64,000 nucleotides of DNA from Opisthorchis felineus (taxonomy: Eukaryota > Platyhelminthes > Trematoda > Opisthorchiida > Opisthorchiidae): positions 1,069,516 through 1,133,515 of the forward strand of contig SJOL01006490.1 of assembly GCA_004794785.1 (NCBI GenBank). Direction: 5' to 3'. The translations under genes and the position numbers were made by a program. Position 1 is the stretch's first letter, and each line of letters starts with the position of its first letter. Below are positions 1 to 23,900 of this stretch, one piece after another. Below the pieces are notes generated by a model. The model was not told where the DNA came from. It made no database searches and was given only the letters and a program-made list of their open reading frames with translations.

Positions 1-1
1 T

Positions 2-346
2 GAAGAGTGTGTCCAGCACCAGAAGCTGCGTTGGTTGGGACACGTGTTGCGTATGCCCAATCATCGTTTGCCGAAGAGAGTGCTGTTTCCCATGCCCAAT
101 TCAGAGTGGTGGGAGCAGAGAGGTGGCCAACCCTTGACCTGGCAGAGGGATATGAAGGAGACTACGAAACGCTTGGGTGCTGTCGGTGCTAATCGCCTTC
201 CAGGTTGGGGACCGCGTGATTCTCGCTGCGCCTGGTTGGAGACGCTGCAAGATATGGCTGCCAACCGATGTCAGTGGCGATCTTGTTGTCAGTTTCTATC
301 CAGATTGCCTGAATCAGTGTCTGGAAGTGTAGGCACCTCGGAATGA
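2..346 (+). mobile_element. RTE-like LINE, 3' coding tail
   Basis: The frame [20 protein letters not shown] then [31 protein letters not shown] and [16 protein letters not shown] is the typical C-terminal tail behind the reverse transcriptase of flatworm RTE-like elements. The frame is open from the window edge, so the element continues to the left. The same tail recurs inverted at 35.5 and 61.6 kb. Confidence 0.75.
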
Positions 347-389
347 TTGTAGTAAGCTAGCACTAAGTCCCTTCCCCGTCCACCTTTAT

Positions 390-1120
390 TCTTTCCTTCA
401 CAAGAAGGCTTGCAAATCATGGCTGTACGGCAGTGAAGCATCGGTGTTGAACACTGATGTCATGCTGTCGATGATGATGATGATGTTTACTAACTTCCGG
501 GGCGTTTCTTGATGGGCAAGCGTGCCAAAGAGAATAGATCGATCAACCGGGTCGAATGCGTCTTGGAATTCCAGGAACACTAAAATAGTGGGTCGTTTAT
601 ACGTATGGCTTTGTTATAGCACCTGATGGAGTGTGAAGATTTGGTGAACGCAACCCCCACCTGGCCAATATACTGCTTGCTGCTCTCGAGTCAGTGTTTC
701 ACGAGCCACCACCGACAAGTGATGCCAACAGTCTCGTTGCAACCAGGGTCAGTCTGATCCCCCTGTGGTTACCACACTCACTACGAGCCCTTTTTCGAAA
801 ACGGAGTATCATCATCGACTGTCCCCAGTTGTCTGGACCAGCCTACTTTTCACGAATGCACGCAAACAGATCAGACAAGCTCTGACTGAGGACTTTACCG
901 CCATCTTTGACCAACTTGAATTCCCAAGTGACTATGTTTTTCAGACTTCTCACAATTGACCGACCTGGTGTGAGAGACTGCGAGTGTCTCATGGACACCC
1001 CCGAATACATCTCAGTGGGTTGCGGAGCACAAGAACCGTCACACCACGGGAAAGTCTCTTCATGACGGTTGACCGGAGACGCCAAAGTGCATCGTAGTTG
1101 GCTGTACAGTAGTAGCACTT
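390..1120 (-). mobile_element. RTE-like LINE remnant, reverse transcriptase start joined to 3' tail
   Basis: On the - strand the sequence holds broken pieces of reverse transcriptase (RSECGNHRGIRLTLVATRLL, VARETLTREQQA, VFLEFQDAFDPVDRSILFGT) and then directly the 3' end with ATC repeats. The central polymerase part is missing. The upstream block 949-1085 also occurs at 35976-36110. Confidence 0.65.
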
Positions 1121-1129
1121 AATGCCTGT

Positions 1130-1991
1130 GCTTCACCGCCTTACGACCAGTCTACAAACCCTTGTTTTGAGAAAAGAATAAAAGGGGAAACGCTTATTTA
1201 CCGGGAACACTCCGGGGTGCCTACGCTGTAAAACAATCTGGATTGGAACTGATAGCCGTATCTTGCAGGGTTTCTTGCTAAGCACTATATTATCTGCCAT
1301 TGATAGACAAACTGACTTCACGCCAGGTTCATGAGTGTCGACGGTTGGCAAAAGCTACCATGGCTTTCCCGATTCGACAAGTAATCTCGTCTTCAGCTTG
1401 TCCATCGGAGCTTATGCAACTTCTCGGGTAAACAAATTGATCTACCACGTCGATTGTTTTGCCTGCAAGCATGAGGCTTAGGTTTGTTCCCACCCAGTCT
1501 TGTAGCAACACTTTACACTTTGCAGGTGTGAGGCGCATGCCAAACCGTGCGGCAAAACTGTTTTAGTTATTTAAACTGGATCTGAACCAATGAGAGCAAT
1601 GCCGTCCGCATACTCAATGTGTGTGAGCGAACGTCCGGAGAGCACTTCGGTCCCCACGGTTTTAGAACCAGGCAAGAATTCCAAGCAGCACATCAGTAAC
1701 AAAGTTGGAGAGCAAAAATGGAAGGGGCTGCCTTGTTTTACACCGCTGAAGTGGTGAACCCAGACGAAAGCTTACCGTATACACGTACCAGTCGACAGAG
1801 TTCGAATATAGTACCCTCATAACGGATATGAATTTGGAATGGAGAAGACAAACAACAATGGGCTCTAGGGTGCCATTCTTCTTTGCTATCCGACTTGTCA
1901 TTGTGATTTTCATCTGGGTTACCGACCAATCAGTTAGCAAAGTCGGCCTCCCCAATAACCTCTCCCCTGCCCACAAAAAAGGGACCACCAC
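1130..1991 (-). mobile_element. RTE-like LINE remnant, palm to thumb region
   Basis: Pieces such as RVLYSNSVDWYVYTVSF, LPFLLSNFVTDVLLGI and FGMRLTPAKCKVLLQDWVG then DQFVYPRSCISSDGQAEDEI are recognisable as decayed reverse transcriptase with frameshifts. No intact YADD motif is visible. It lies upstream of METAP2 exon a. Confidence 0.6.
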
Positions 1992-2564
1992 CTCCCAATT
2001 AGAACCACTTTACTCCAGTCCCACGGGATTCAGCTTCAGATCGATGCCTTTTCAGAAGCCACTCCCTGATTCCCAACAATAACTACTATAGGTATCCCCA
2101 AGGAGCAATTTCCTCTTCCTACAAAGAAGGTGTTGCAACATTCACGTTTCTGGTTTTCCTACATTATGACACCAAGCAGGCGCAAGCTTACTTCCCACTT
2201 AGTTGAGGTTTCCAAATATGATTTTTAGCCACACCAACCGGAAGTACCGTAGTAGTCCAGCGAAAATAGACTCCATCAAATTGGGATTACTCCATTGAAT
2301 GGGGCACACTAGCATGCCCCGTTCTGCACAATTAAGTAATTACATTAGAGTACGGTGCAATAGCCCACTAGAATGGAGAAACCTGCTAAAATGCATATGA
2401 AGGAAAAGTCGGAACTAACGTTAGAAGCGTAGCAAAGTTTGGGGATAAACTACATTAGTCCTATTCGTAAGGGAATCTTTGGATTTTTGTGTGGTTCAGC
2501 GGTTCTGAAACTTTCCGGCTCATTATAAACTAATGTACAGTGCACATCACTATTAGTTTTATGT

Positions 2565-2612
2565 ATAATAGTATAGTATAGTTATAATATAGTATAGTAT
2601 ATAGTATATCAA
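2565..2612. repeat. AT-rich simple repeat (TAGTATA)n
   Basis: Imperfect tandem repetition of tagtata/tatagt units. Confidence 0.8.
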
Positions 2613-2639
2613 CACAACGAAACCACAATTTTTTAGCCG

Positions 2640-2850
2640 GATTATGTGGGTATCAGAGGAGTATTTGACCCGGAAGATCTTCCTGCCTCTATCCTCTGTG
2701 CACACCATATCCATTTTGGCGTGTGGACAGCCTGCCATAGGTCCACTGACAGGACAGGAAGTTCTGCTGCTGGAACGGATTCAGCGTCGGGGAAAAAGCG
2801 GTTTCAGGCCTCCGAAATTTTCCATATTCGGTTCGACTGCAACGGTTAGG
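2640..2850 (+). mobile_element. Possible CR1/jockey-like LINE fragment
   Basis: One frame reads FDPEDLPASILCAHHIHFGV WTACHRS; another continues VLLLERIQRRGKSGF. Together they resemble the region 'LERVQRRATK' that follows reverse transcriptase in CR1-like LINEs, split by a frameshift. No longer context is preserved. Confidence 0.4.
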
Positions 2851-14535
<11,685 letters not shown>

Positions 14536-14872
14536 ACCCACCTGACCTCACTCTTTCGTCGTCCATGTCTGGATCATACTGCGAAGTCTTGCTGTGTCTG
14601 TTTCCTCCAGAAAACCACTGTTGCTTGGCCTCATTCCGATAAACGGGATTAACTGTATTGTCCCTCCTATCTCTCACTTACCTACATTGACCACACTCGC
14701 CTTTTCAACTTGTAAATGCTCAGAAAATGAATTTGCTGAATTGCTGAATTTCATTTCTTTAGACAGACTGTGATAACGTGCATGAGATTCAGAAAGGAAA
14801 AGTATGGAAGCTGATCAGTACAGGCGATGGACAATTAGGACTGCGCAAACTGCTATCCAATGCTCGTTTCAC
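14536..14872. other. Gap between convergent METAP2 and IDE-like genes
   Basis: Only 337 bp separate the two stop codons, so both 3' untranslated regions must lie here or overlap the other gene. No canonical AATAAA is seen on either strand. The rest is AT-rich with short CTGAATT repeats near 14740. Confidence 0.7.
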
Positions 14873-14962
14873 TCACTGGTTCCTACCAATATCCACTGGA
14901 GGAAAGATGGGAATTTTGCGAACCGAGAGGCTCATCATTTTCTTTTCCATTGCAGTGCGAAC
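14873..14962 (-). CDS. IDE: Probable IDE-like terminal exon
   Basis: From an acceptor-like gtcgtag (14965-14963) the frame encodes [20 protein letters not shown] then RNQ and TGA at 14875-14873. This parallels the human C terminus [20 protein letters not shown]. The peroxisomal-type AKL ending of human IDE is absent. No AATAAA lies between here and 14536 on this strand. Confidence 0.6.
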   Translation of the reverse strand, partial: VRTAMEKKMMSLSVRKIPIFPPVDIGRNQ

Positions 14963-17900
14963 CTACGACCCTAACGAAGAAAGGCTGTGCGAAGGTAATC
15001 ACTCACAAACTGAGATAGTGTTAACGTGAGACTCAAATGAATCTCTCGTGTTTTCAACCTTATAAGTAGTATCGTATCAGGTGAAACGATAGGCCGTGTT
15101 GATTTTCTACTGGTGTGTAACATGGGCTACTACACGTGGTTGAGGGTCCTATTCCGAGAAAACTGGGGACTCACTGTTCCTGTGTAGGAAGAACCACAAC
15201 TTTTCTGGAACTGTGTTCCCCTGTATCTACTGGCCTTACGGGGGGGGGTACTAGAAGCGGATTCAATGGTCCACATATTTACGTTTGGCCCCAAACCCAT
15301 CAATTATGTACACGCATACCTTCCGCTGATGAATGTTTGCTTCAGTAAAAGCTAGAGGGTAAGGCCGCTGTGCTGCGTTTGGTTTGGACAACTGAGCAAG
15401 GTGTATTTGTGAAACTTGTTCGTCCGATTTTCCGCGCTTTAGTGTAATCTGTACTTTCTCTGCTCTGACGGAAATACTGTTGGCATCGGTCGACATTACT
15501 GCGCGACGACATACAAGCTATCAACCTGGATGATTATTTCTGGCGGAAGACGTTCGCCCACGATTAGTTGCGTTGGTCGTTCAGTGAAGGCCACGGTGGC
15601 TTGATGACCTACTTCGCGCATTGGGTCCTCAGTTGCTTTTCTGCTTGACCGTGCGCTGGTGGATCGATAAACAACAAGCAGGAGGACTTTATCGTGTGGC
15701 AAAATCAGCTGTGGTATTAGCCGTGGGCTCATTCCAACCTAACAACAAGTCTACACTAAATAGTCTCCGTCGAATAAGTGTAAAACTAGGACCTAAATAC
15801 GCGGTTTATTGCCGAATTTTGGAGGACGCCATACGAGTTACTCCATCTTCACTAGTGAGCCCAAAAGCGGTGAGTTTGTCCTCCTTCAATAGTTGGTCTG
15901 TAAGAGTCGCAGCAATGAACGAACTGTAACTTCATTGCAGATGAGTGTATTTCCCGAATTTCGTGCAATTTGGGTTCAAGTAAAACATGAGATTGGCGGA
16001 AACTCGGGGCCACCAGAGAGGCGAAACCGGCCGTGGGCTGTCGAAGAGTCTTACACAAACTTTTGAGTAGTTTCATTCAAGAAAGTATACTGCAAAATCT
16101 GGAATACCGTGCCAACTGAAATATGAGGCGAACTTTGTGCAGCACATTCACTTGAAGAATATCACAAACGAGAGATTCGGCTGGGATTCAACTGAGTCTC
16201 CCCTTAAAAACAAATTGGTGCGCAAACGAGTGTAGTTCGCGGAATTTTCATTTTACAAATGAGCGATTGGTTTAAAAGAATATAGGAACTCCATCTAAGC
16301 TCTAGCTTCAGCGATTTCATCATGCGTTGGAGCTTAAAAGTAATCATTTGGCCAAATTACTGTTGAGGTCACGGATTGAGTACCCAAGCCTCCGGGTACT
16401 ACGCCTACTTGATGAGTCCCAAACAGGACAAAACCGGCAGTGTGTACGGATATTTAGCAATCGCATACTAATTAATTCAGGAAAGAGTTTTCATTGAGAA
16501 CCACTCAACGGACCAAATCACGTCCAAACTATACGTAAAGTGTTTGGCTGGTTGTTGAATGCTTAGGTCCACTGAAAGGTCGTAGTGGGTTCGGATAACA
16601 CGTAGAATGTCGAGACAACCAGTCTGCTACGTATCCGGTACGCTAGTCCTCGCGTACACAGTAGGTTTATGTCTACACAAAATTCGCCCAAATCATCAAA
16701 TACAAGAAAACGTGTCTGTGTGCAAATTCAAAATAAAATTCATAAAAAACCAGAAAAGTCTCTGCAACTGTTCACATCCGCAGAGCTCAAGTAGTCGTTG
16801 GACTCGAAAGTTATCTGCACAAGTCTTCATACGGTCACAAATTAATCGTGTTTCGTTGCATGAAGAGGATTGTCAGTGTCTGTGTAGAGCGGTTTCAAAG
16901 GAACAAAGGGTTGTGCTAGATCGCTCAACCTGCACCCGTCCTTGAACTTGTTGTGGTCCCTTATCAAATCGCCCTGTAGCGACGAAGCAGAAAGAAATTG
17001 TCGGAGAAGATAAATTTTAGGGGTTTCAAAACCTAGGTCAAAGTGGTCTGACCATAGTAAGTGGACAAGGTTTCTTTCTAATGCATTCAACCAAATCCAT
17101 GTAAGGCGACAGCCTTGCGCTATCTGACGGGCGGGAACAGTGATGTCTTGTCGACATTTCCGGAAAACTTCTAAATGGCTTTCATGAATAGTGTACTATG
17201 ATTAATAGCTTCCAGACTCCTGTGGATTTAGCTGTATGAAGAATTCCTCACTTACGAGTACGCACCATTTGGAGAGGAATTACTAACGCTGATAAATTTT
17301 GACATCGTAACGCCTATAGCTTGCCGTGAAAATTCTGGACGTAAGAGAAAGTCTTTACAAAGAACGAACCCTAAACACCCCGCTATTTTGAAAATATGCG
17401 TGGCGAAACTGCTAACGTGGGCTTACGTAGGTGCAACGCGGACGTTTCGCGGTTCCGAAATACAGACTGCCAGAAAATGTCGAAATCTCGAAACACTACT
17501 GACAAAATGCCTAGGCACATGAATCTATTCCCTTATGTAGACAGTGGCTTCTCCGGACATAAAACTATCTCGTTAGAGGATGCCGAAAATCAAGGTTTTT
17601 GTCACGTGCCCACTGAGATCTACCGAATGTGTTGTGCTCAAGAGGGGCTAGAACCGGATAAGAACGAGTTATGGGGTCCCATATTCTATCCTAATGGGTT
17701 CGGCCTTGTAAAGCTCAATAAAGTTTCGAAAGTAAAAACCAGTTGTTGAAATATCTAGTTACTATTGTTGCTGTCAGTAACCGTGATGATGTTTTCGTTG
17801 TTCTTTTCACCCGATAAATGCTTGGACGCGTGGTTTTCAGTCCAACTACAATAAACAAGGCCTGCGGTTGGTCGAATAATGAAAAAACTAAGCTTCACGC

Positions 17901-20900
17901 AGCACAGTGGATAAGGAAAGTTTCTATGAGATCATACTAAAAAAACAGGGATTTTGAATATCACCAATAGACAAAAAGCAATGCGTTTTTAGATTATAGG
18001 GTGCATAGTGGCTTCATACAGTACGTGGGAATTTGTGGTTATTGTTATTCGTAATGTACGGCTGAAAAAATCGTTCAGCTGTAATACCCTCTCGGTGTCT
18101 AGCTGCCATGCCACCCGAAGAAAGCACGGTAGTCGAGATGCAGAAGTCGGGTTCGAACTACGGACCTTCCGGTCAGTAAATTATTGCTCTAACCATTGAG
18201 CCATCTCACCCCCTCGGGAAACGTCAATTGTGACACTGGCGCGTGGAGATGTAATCGTGTATGCAGGACGGAGGATAAACAAATGGAAAACACTCGCCCT
18301 GCTGCGGCACAACCAGAGAAAGGTTACCACTATCAGTCATAGGGAAAAGAAGGCACGCATCTGCTCGAGGTTTGTTCAGCCAACAGCTTCCCACTCATTG
18401 AGTTTATTAGGACCACCAGTTGCAACTGCTCAGTAATCGCATGTTACGTCATCTGTAATGAATTACTTTTATTGTGGATAGTAAAGTTGGATCCTGGAAT
18501 CTCACAGACGAACGCAGCTAATATTCCTGCCACCATTTGGCATTCCGGGACCAAATCGACTAGATGCAGAGATAATTTATTCAACGAAGGGTGGCTTCAG
18601 AGAGATTATGCTTAGCCGCGGTACGGCACCCTCACACTTGTTCTTAGAAGTAAATCAGCGTGACGCGTGCATTTCACTGAGGTAAGGAAAAAGTAGTTTA
18701 TCAACAACTCAGTGCAATTCCAACTCAGGCGGGACACAGGATAGACAACTGCACGCTTTTGGTGGCTGGAGCAACGACAATCAGGCATCACGCCAGCCTT
18801 GATATGCCAAGTCATCGATGTTCTGCTTGTGACAACGAATGATAAACCGATAATCGTGAAGAAATGAGGAAGATCAAAGTAGCCATCTGGAAGAAAACTA
18901 CTCAGTATAAGGCTGATTCGGAGACCAGTAAAAAGTTATGCAATAAAGTTGCTCAGGTCGATATGTTTGTGCTCTGGCTGGTTGTTCAGTTGGACGGAAT
19001 CACACCATAAACTGAATCTAACGGTGAAGGGATTCCCCAAAAAATTGAACCTTTGCTTACTGTATAAAACTGCCGACCCAGGTGGTTATTTCAAGTGAGA
19101 CCGCGTTCCAAGAATGGACCACTTTGACAATAGTTCACCACACATCCAAAATTTGGAGTAGTTCGGTAAGGAGATGGAATCCTGTTCAGTGATATACTAA
19201 TAAGTTGTACGCTTTTCAATAAAGTCTTTTAGCATAACTTCAACAGATACTGTCTGTATGTAATACACCACCATGAGGTCGCTGAACACTCCAGATATTT
19301 GTCACGGCGAAAATCCTGGGTTGTTTGTGCAGCCGGTTGGGCTGCACCACAAATCAAAGTAAAAGTCCCTAAGAGACCACATAAAATAGGGACTGCATGT
19401 ATACCTTGTACAAGATGATCGGTGAGCAATAGAAGATATATGAACACCCCACTCACCCTGACTGCGGGGAAAGTAGATTTCAGATTACATCCATGACGTT
19501 CAACAGAAACCACATGAACTGAGAGCTTCTTCCGCTTGTTGGATGCTGGGGAGATGTAATACTGTGGGGGACCAGATGAAACAATCTAAGCAAGTACACA
19601 TGAGCTCATAATAATTGGAGGAAGAAGAAATCAGCTGCTTCAATGGTGGACCTACTTATGACACTGATATCTATGCGAAAACATTCGTTTCAAACTAGAA
19701 GGCGTACATTTTCCCAGTGCTCACATCGAAATATCCATATCAGGGAGTTGTACGGGGGCTACAGTCAACGGCCGAGAATAGAGGACATTTAACTTACGAT
19801 ATCCATGCTTCGGTAGAGAATCCGTATTTTCGGACAGACGTTCTGCTTTACAGTTCACTTATCGCCCTTAGAAGTGCAGTCATCGTAGGTGGGTTGAAAA
19901 TACTCATCTTCACATGGGATGTAATTGGACAAGACAGTGGAAAGTCGTGTTGTATAGGTTAAGTAATGCTGGGAAATGTCTTCCAGGTAGCCGGTATGTT
20001 TCTGGACGTATTAGGTTTTCAGACGGTCCGAGTGTCCTGGATTTAATTGGATTTCTATAAGTGTTGTAAGTAACACGTGAAAGTGACCAGCTGTATAATA
20101 CTAGATATTTTGGCTGGTGGCTTAGGTGGTTCGAATTTTTTACCCCCACGTTGCAGTTTTCTTGACACGTTAATGTCTACTACGAATGCTGGATTATCTT
20201 GATAACAGTGAATTCATCCTTTTCAGGGGACTGGTCTTGAAGCCTTCCCTCCTTGAATCCGATGGATCCTCTCCGAAGTCGTACTTAATCCTGGCTTATT
20301 ACTCATCCCATGTTGTAGTCCCGTTGTGTTGGACAATGTGCGAGTGACATTTTTAAAACTTCGGTAATGCTGACCGACCCGACAGATGTTGATATTGAAC
20401 CTGACTGAAAATAGCTTCGTCCCACACCGGTGAAGCTTCCTCAGGGCCAGGAGCACCTTGGATCACGCCCATGCGCGACCGGTTTCGTAATGTGCCCAAC
20501 GCATCACCCTCATCACGTAAACTATTTTAGATCCCTCTCACGGACAGCGATATAGTACAGTAGATGTAAATGATTGCAGCTTGGATGAGTCGGGGCCAGG
20601 ATGGCGCTTTTCTAGCAATGAATCGCGTATTCGTAGTGACAGTTTCCATTGCCGCACACGCCGTAAATAAATGTCCATAGCGCCAATAATCTTTGTCTGT
20701 TTGCGCAACCGATCCGGGTGTTCAGATTAGCTGGGGAACCAGTTGACTGAGCTAAGTACGGCAAGTAATTTGTTTCGTATGGCTGCGGTTGGGTGACCTT
20801 CCTTGAAATGCAGTCTGATAAAAGCCACCTTGCTTGAATTAGTCATCATCATCTCGAAGAGATCTTAGAGTAAACCGTACTTGAAAGAATAAGGGAGTGT

Positions 20901-23900
20901 CGAATTCCGATCGGCGATAGTTCTTCTACATTAAATGGTGGCCGAAATATTCCGGGATTTCTGTATGAGGGGGCCAAATTCAATGCTGCACTAGGTAAAG
21001 GGAAAGCCGAACTAGCTGTTGTTGTATTAATGCACACAACGCATTACGGTTGCGGTAATCAGGTGCGTAAAAGTGCCGCACTTACGTCAAAGAACTCCAG
21101 CATCTCGGTCAGAGTAATTTCTTTCAGAATTTCGGCCTCAAGTAGCTCTGAAAAGAAAGATTCGTAGAAGATGATGGCGATCCAAAATGCCAGTGGGCTC
21201 AATATGGGAAAGGCTGTACTATTTTGGATTGATTTACTTATGAGTGCTTCCCGACAGATTTGTGTGTTTTCAGTAACAGTGTACTCAAGTCAATCATCTA
21301 CCCTAAGTTATTTGCAACTGCAGTCAGAGACTGCAGATTGCATTTATCGGTCGATTCCGTTCTGGTAAGTGGCAGACCGACCCTAAACAACAGGGAGTAG
21401 ATGGATTATGTGACAGTCACGCCACGAATTTTTTTATATACCTATCAAGATCCTATACGATCTGAATAAACTAAGTCTAACTATACTGCAGGGGCTGGTG
21501 TAATAGCCTATTGTCAGATCTCTCTGACGACGACCGAATAAATGAAAGTTTATTCTTCCGGTTTTCTCCAATTTCGACTGTAATCTGTTGTCGATGACCT
21601 GTCAGCATCGCTAGAAACCACTCACGTCGTTTAAAGTTGTAGTGATGACAAGCGATTTCTGACCAGAAGCGGGCGTTTTTCTCCGCCATGTTCTTTGGCT
21701 TCTCCAACAGACGCGATGTGAGCGAGTCTACGTGCATTTGAAACTCTTCGGGTGACATGAAAACGATCGTGTCCTAAATAAAAAGATGAATGCAACAACA
21801 CACAGAGAATACACATTGAGAATCTCGTTTCCAGGGTCACCAAACTTACAAAACCCATTAAATTTTATAACATGCAGATCAAACGGAACAGCGCAGACAA
21901 CAGTGGTGCACTTATACGAGACTGGTTATCAGAGGTAAACAAGAGACGGGAGAAGATGCTAGGAATTAGCATCATCCTTTGTGCTTCATCATCTCCAAAG
22001 GTAAACTTCCGTCGTTTCGGATGTAAAGTCACAATAGTTTACGCTGTTGTAATCATGACTTGAGGACTTTTAACGCCTTAGCAGCATATGAGCTAATGGG
22101 ATAAGTTAAAATCAACCGAGAAACATTTCGGTTTCATCATTAGATTGCGGAATTCCATGGAGCTATCGAGGAGTGGTTATGGGCCGTCTTGCGAAATTCC
22201 GAAATGACGAAACTTGACGTGATGTCACCGGAGAAGGGTATATAGAGTGAACTAACTGAGTGCTGTCGGGTAGGCCACACGGAAGCACAATGTCAGCTGT
22301 AAATATAGGGTGTGAAAGGCGTGACACTTGACATTACATGTCGAATAGTCTCATACTGTTTTTCATTCAGTGCCATTTCAATGTTTCATCAAACCATTGG
22401 CCATCTATGACCGTCATCGCTCGGTAGTTGTCGCAACCCCCCAGTTTCCGTATGTGCCCACTTTGGCCATACTTTAGCTCTGTACGATCGAATGTTTCTG
22501 GGTGACGACAATTCTGAACGACGGTTACTGCACTTTTAAGGCCAACACCATGTGGGGTGCAGAACAGTGGCCTACCGAAGATTTCGGTTGCGTCATATGC
22601 ATGTACGGAGGTGCAGAACTATCTGTCCCTACAGTCAGCCCATAGGTCAAACGGAAATGAGCGCAGATCCGACGCAAGTCAATTCAACAAGAAGGTGTGT
22701 AAAATGCTGTTCTGCAACAAAGCAGGAAGGGCAACCACAAACATGGTTGGAATCCACAATATAGAGTTCACGGTAACTCGGCTAACGGTCAGTCTTCTTT
22801 GCTAAAGTTGACTTCAGCAAACACCTTGCCCGCCATGAACCCAGTAAAATGACGACTGTGCATAGGATGCTGATGTAGACGAACCATTACTAGTTTCAGT
22901 ACATGAGCAGTCTGAAACCGAACGTTGCAGGACGCTGGTGTTGTTTGGTATTGAGAAGAATGTTGGCGGCTGACGTTATGTAGGTTTCAGTTTCTAGGGT
23001 CAAAGCGGGTGGTTCAGCCAACTAATCTTCTAGCAGAATCTTGCACTTCTATGGTGGTAAAACGTGCCACAACGACGGGCTTCTCCGTTATCTTGTCAAG
23101 GGTAAGCTGGGCTTGAGATAGCTCAGTGATTAAGGTGCGAAATTACCAACCGGTTCGAATCCAACATCGGCATCTCAAGTGCTCCTGTCTAGGCTTGGGC
23201 GACCTGACAGTATCTCAGCCCTCGTGCTTCCTTCGGGTGGCGTGACAGCTAAGTACCGAGAGGGTGTTGCAGCCGAACGGTTAATTTTTGGTTACATAGT
23301 CCAGGTTGCTAACTAGCCACCGTCGGTGGTGCCAGCAAAGCAGCTTGAAGGACCCTGTTACTCATAAATTTACAGGAGAACACCGATATTGGACATCCAT
23401 GGCGTATTCCACTGGATATCAGAAAAGTTGGTAGCGTTTGACTGTATACCCAAATTCAACTACAGCTTGCCCTGTACAGCGTCTTGAGGATGGTCACACA
23501 TTTTTTGGATGAGCTGTTTTTTAGTAATTACCCACAAGAACATGACCGATCCACAGAGACGGGAGACGTGCAAATGTCCAGATATGTTGTGATGGTCGGT
23601 TGTGGTACATGCGATGTCGCCCGAAGATTTGCCTCGGTGTGGGCATTTTACCGACGCAATCACGTCCAGTTCGGAAAACATCTTGCTCTGCCATGCCATC
23701 CGAAGGAAGCACGAGGGCTGGGATACTGCCAGGTTACCCAAGCCTAGACAGGGGAAGTTGAGAGGCAGAGGTCGGGTTTGAACCACGGAACTTCCGGTCA
23801 GTAGATTCGCGCTCTAACAACTTAAGCCATCTCGCCATCTGCTGCACGAGTTTGTGTTTTAGCAACAGTCTTCAAGCAGTCATAATCACTAGAATCTTCG

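Noticed and set aside
14778..15029. + strand ORF with good-looking splice sites ([12 protein letters not shown]...)
   Set aside because: It is the antisense of the IDE-like terminal exon, whose - strand translation matches the family C terminus.
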